Below are positions 61,333 to 64,000 of a DNA stretch of 64,000 bases, in pieces (position 1 is the first letter of the stretch; every line of letters begins with the position of its first letter). The notes beneath the pieces were generated by a model. That model saw nothing but the letters and a program-made list of their open reading frames with translations. It was not told where the DNA came from and made no database searches. The translations under genes were made by a program, and so were the position numbers. Source of the stretch: JBCBAP01 sp038532435 (GTDB lineage: Bacteria; Pseudomonadota; Alphaproteobacteria; Rhodobacterales; Rhodobacteraceae); assembly GCA_038532435.1 (NCBI GenBank), contig JBCBAP010000004.1:50694-114693 (forward strand), in the 5' to 3' direction.

Positions 61333-63455
61333 TGCTTCGCCTGCTTCTGTGTCTGGTCATCGCTGTCGTTCCCGCGCCCAGCCTCGCGCAAGAGGTTGAT
61401 CCGCAGCGGCCAGTGGCCCTGCTCGCCGACAGCATCTTCTTCGACAACAACACCCGCGATCTGATCGCCTCGGGCAATGTGCAGGTGTTCTACGAAGGGT
61501 CGATCCTTCAGGCCAACCGCATCATCTACAATGATGTGACCGGCGAGATCCGCGCACCTGACGGGCTGACATTGCAGACCGAGGGCGACACGGTGCTTTT
61601 CGCGGACGCCGCAGAACTGACAACCGACCTGCGGGACGGGCTGATCACCGGCGCGCGCGGCAGGATCGCGGGTGCGCTTCAGATCGCCGCCGGTGCCGCT
61701 GCCCGGCGGGAGGACCGTTACAACGTCCTCTCCAAGGTCGTGGCAAGCACCTGTGTCGTCTGCGCGGCCTATCCTGTGCCGATCTGGCAGATCCGCGCAG
61801 ACCGGGTCGTTCATGATGAAGAGACGAAGATCGTCCACTACGAAAATGCCGTGTTCGATGCCTTCGGGATCCCGGTGCTCTACCTTCCCTATTTCCAGCA
61901 TCCCGACCCTTCCGTTGAGCGCGCAACAGGCCTTCTGTTTCCGGAGTTTCGCAATTCGGATCGCTATGGCTATGGGGTGAAGCTCCCCGTATTCATCAAT
62001 CTCGGGCCGAGCCAGGACGCGACCATCACGCCGTTCTTCATGACGCGGGAGGATCTGATCCTCGAAGGGCAATACCGCCGCCGTTTCGACACGGCGTCCA
62101 TCGACCTCGACGGCTCCCTGACCGCTGCCGACCTCGTGGACGGCGATGACCTGCGCTATCATCTGTTCACAGACGCGCGCTATACCCTGCCCTTCGGCGC
62201 GACCGCCCGCCTCTCGCTTCAGAACGTGAGCGACGATTCATACCTTCGACAGTTTGGCTTTTCGACCACGGACCGGCTGACCTCGCGCATCGTCCTCGAA
62301 CAGTACGGCGACCGCGGGTTCTGGCGCACAGAGGGCACCTACTACACGTCCCTGCGCGATGATGAGCCGCAAAGCGAGCTGCCCATCGTCCTGCCCGATG
62401 CGGAGGTGAGGAAGGTCTTCAGGCTCGGCATGTTCGGCAACACGGAGCTGCGCGCGTCTTCGGTTGTGCTGACCCGCGACGTGGGCCGGGACGTGCGGCG
62501 GCTCAGCCTCGGGTCAGGCTGGGAAAAGTCCGAGATTGTCGGCCCCGGTCTCATCCTCCGGGCGTTCGGTTCCCTCGACGGGGATCTCTATCAGGTGGAG
62601 AACGACCCGGACCTCGAGGAGGATGCCGTTGGCCGTCTGCGCCCGATCGGCGGGGCGGAGGTGCGCTTTCCCCTCGCCCGGGAATCGGAGACCCTGACCC
62701 AGATCATCGAGCCCGTGGCTCAGCTCGTTCTTGCGGGGAACGACAACAGGAACAGCCTCATCCCCAACGAGGATAGCCTTCTGGTGGAGTTCGATTCCAC
62801 CAACCTGTTTTCGGACAACCGCTTCCCCGGAACGGACCGGTTCGAGCCGGGATCCCGCCTCAATCTGGGTCTCCGCTATGAGGCGTTGCTGAACTCGGGC
62901 ATCGCGGTCACGGCGAGCGTCGGGCAGGTGCTGCGGCAGGAGCCGGTGGACCTCTTCGCCCCCGGCACTGGCTTGTCCGACACCCAGTCCAACTATGTGG
63001 TGACCGGTGACGTGACGCTCGGTGCCCGGTTCAGGGTCGCAGGCGCGCTTCTCACCGACGATTCAGGGAACATCTCCCGCAACGAGGCTTCCCTGTCCTA
63101 CCGCGGGGCAAAGACCCGGCTGGGCGGAACCTACATCTTCCTCACCGAGGACGATACCGCGGACAGCACCGGCGACCGGTCGGAGTTGCGCCTCGATGCG
63201 GAACGGGATATCGGCAGTGGCTGGATATTCTCGGCCAGCGCCCGCCGGAACCTCAGCGACGACCGGTTCATCGAGGCGGGCGGTGGCGTGAGTTGGGGCA
63301 ACGAGTGCGCGCGGTTCTTCTTTTCGGTCTCGCGCGACTACACCCGGTCGGATACGGTGGAGCCAACGACCGAGTACAGCTTCACCGTCCGGCTCGAGGG
63401 GCTGAACGGCCCCGCCTCGGGGCGCACGCGCGCCGTGTGCCTCGCACCGGGATGA
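61332..63455 (+). CDS. lptD: LPS-assembly outer-membrane protein LptD
   Basis: A 707-residue outer-membrane translocon: signal peptide (to SLAQ), an N-terminal jellyroll (about 25-150) that receives LPS from LptA, then a large beta-barrel with CVVCAAYPVPIW and LPYFQHPDPSVERATGLLFPEF at its start. It places LPS in the outer leaflet. GTG start at 61332 is shared with the lptG stop. Confidence 0.94.
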   Translation: MLRLLLCLVIAVVPAPSLAQEVDPQRPVALLADSIFFDNNTRDLIASGNVQVFYEGSILQANRIIYNDVTGEIRAPDGLTLQTEGDTVLFADAAELTTDLRDGLITGARGRIAGALQIAAGAAARREDRYNVLSKVVASTCVVCAAYPVPIWQIRADRVVHDEETKIVHYENAVFDAFGIPVLYLPYFQHPDPSVERATGLLFPEFRNSDRYGYGVKLPVFINLGPSQDATITPFFMTREDLILEGQYRRRFDTASIDLDGSLTAADLVDGDDLRYHLFTDARYTLPFGATARLSLQNVSDDSYLRQFGFSTTDRLTSRIVLEQYGDRGFWRTEGTYYTSLRDDEPQSELPIVLPDAEVRKVFRLGMFGNTELRASSVVLTRDVGRDVRRLSLGSGWEKSEIVGPGLILRAFGSLDGDLYQVENDPDLEEDAVGRLRPIGGAEVRFPLARESETLTQIIEPVAQLVLAGNDNRNSLIPNEDSLLVEFDSTNLFSDNRFPGTDRFEPGSRLNLGLRYEALLNSGIAVTASVGQVLRQEPVDLFAPGTGLSDTQSNYVVTGDVTLGARFRVAGALLTDDSGNISRNEASLSYRGAKTRLGGTYIFLTEDDTADSTGDRSELRLDAERDIGSGWIFSASARRNLSDDRFIEAGGGVSWGNECARFFFSVSRDYTRSDTVEPTTEYSFTVRLEGLNGPASGRTRAVCLAPG

Positions 63456-63478
63456 AGCGGAACGAACAAGGATCGACA

Positions 63479-64000
63479 ATGCGAGCAATCACGAGCCTCC
63501 TGCTCACACTCGGGCTGGTCTGGGGCCTTGTCCCCGCCTCCACAGCACAGGAAACACCGTTCAGCCCGGCGATCGTGGTTAACGACACTGTGGTCACCTA
63601 CTACGAGGTCGATCAGCGTACACGGCTCCTTCGCGCTCTGGGCAACCGGTCAGCCGCGGTGGACACGGTCGTGCGTGACGCCCTGATCGAAGAGGCGCTG
63701 ATGATGCAGGAAGCGTCCCGCCGCGGCATCAACCTGCCGGATGCGAACGTCGAGGAGGCGATCGAACGGTTTGCCGAGGGGCGCGGCCTCTCAGTCGCGC
63801 AGCTTCGCCGTAACATGGCGCGGGAAGGTGCGGAGGACCAAACCCTTGAGGACCTCGTGCGCGCGCGGTTCAGTTGGCGTGACGCCATGCAGGCGCGGTT
63901 CAATTCGCGCGCGGCTCCGTCCGATGATGACGTGGACGAGGCGATCGTGCTTGCCACGACGGAACCAGAGCGGGAGGTCCTGCTCGCGGAGATTGCGATC
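63479..64000 (+). CDS. surA: SurA-like periplasmic peptidyl-prolyl isomerase, N-terminal part
   Basis: The first 174 codons up to the window end. A signal peptide (to STAQE) is followed by the SurA chaperone core: SPAIVVNDTVVTYYEVDQR and a helical region (ALIEEALMMQEASRRGINL). SurA helps outer-membrane proteins such as LptD fold; the surA gene next to lptD is standard in proteobacteria. The parvulin domain lies beyond the end. Confidence 0.9.
   Translation, partial: MRAITSLLLTLGLVWGLVPASTAQETPFSPAIVVNDTVVTYYEVDQRTRLLRALGNRSAAVDTVVRDALIEEALMMQEASRRGINLPDANVEEAIERFAEGRGLSVAQLRRNMAREGAEDQTLEDLVRARFSWRDAMQARFNSRAAPSDDDVDEAIVLATTEPEREVLLAEIAI

Noticed and set aside
1..64000. CRISPR arrays, insertion sequences, integrases or prophage
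   Set aside because: No regularly spaced repeats, transposase motifs or terminal inverted repeats were seen.

Overview
The window is GC-rich, densely coded DNA that looks like a marine alphaproteobacterium of the Rhodobacteraceae (roseobacter group). Supporting signs are the lptF-lptG-lptD-surA block divergent from pepA-holC, a form II cox operon beside a lanthanide-type PQQ methanol dehydrogenase (xoxF) locus, paired TIGR02281-type retropepsins, and several uronate and glycoside ABC transporters. No rRNA, CRISPR array, phage or insertion sequence was seen. The assignment rests on reading protein families by eye, not on a search.

Layout. (1) 1-4700: a truncated LacI regulator, RidA, a Tat-exported alpha/beta hydrolase, a frameshifted LysR gene divergent from an SDR, and a CDGSH iron-sulfur protein. 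(2) 4708-14984: a uronate-polysaccharide locus with a GntR regulator, a KdgF-like cupin, an AlgS/AlgM1/AlgM2/AlgQ-like ABC importer, a PL15-type exolyase, a DEH-reductase-like SDR and a GH88 unsaturated glucuronyl hydrolase. (3) 15014-22476: a minus-strand LacI-permease-permease-GH63-ATPase operon with a divergent solute-binding gene; both permeases carry unusual extra domains. (4) 22720-30687: a tightly packed series of MarR, split PqiA, PqiB, PqiC, and a 1068-residue cytosolic reductive dehalogenase with its own fused NAD(P)H/flavin/2Fe-2S reductase.

(5) 30810-49831: a lanthanide methanol dehydrogenase region. It holds xoxF, xoxG and xoxJ, a PQQ-associated ABC exporter set (binding protein, beta-propeller, ATPase, permease), a NitT/TauT-type importer whose permease lies about 14 kb from its ATPase and binding protein, a NosR-like flavin/Fe-S membrane protein with ApbE, and form II coxMLS. 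(6) 50008-64000: housekeeping genes: a CAU-anticodon tRNA, purM-purN, a TfoX-like protein, a decayed gene, ndk, an ABC-F ATPase, marC, two retropepsin-like genes, holC, pepA, lptF, lptG, lptD and the start of surA.

How the parts fit. Region 2 would import uronate oligosaccharides, cut them and feed KDG/DEH metabolism. Region 3 would import a small glycoside or compatible solute and hydrolyse it. Region 5 oxidises methanol or related alcohols in the periplasm and passes electrons to cytochrome c. Region 4 is the most unusual: an aerobic-type 'catabolic' reductive dehalogenase placed directly behind envelope lipid-transport (Pqi) genes under a MarR regulator.
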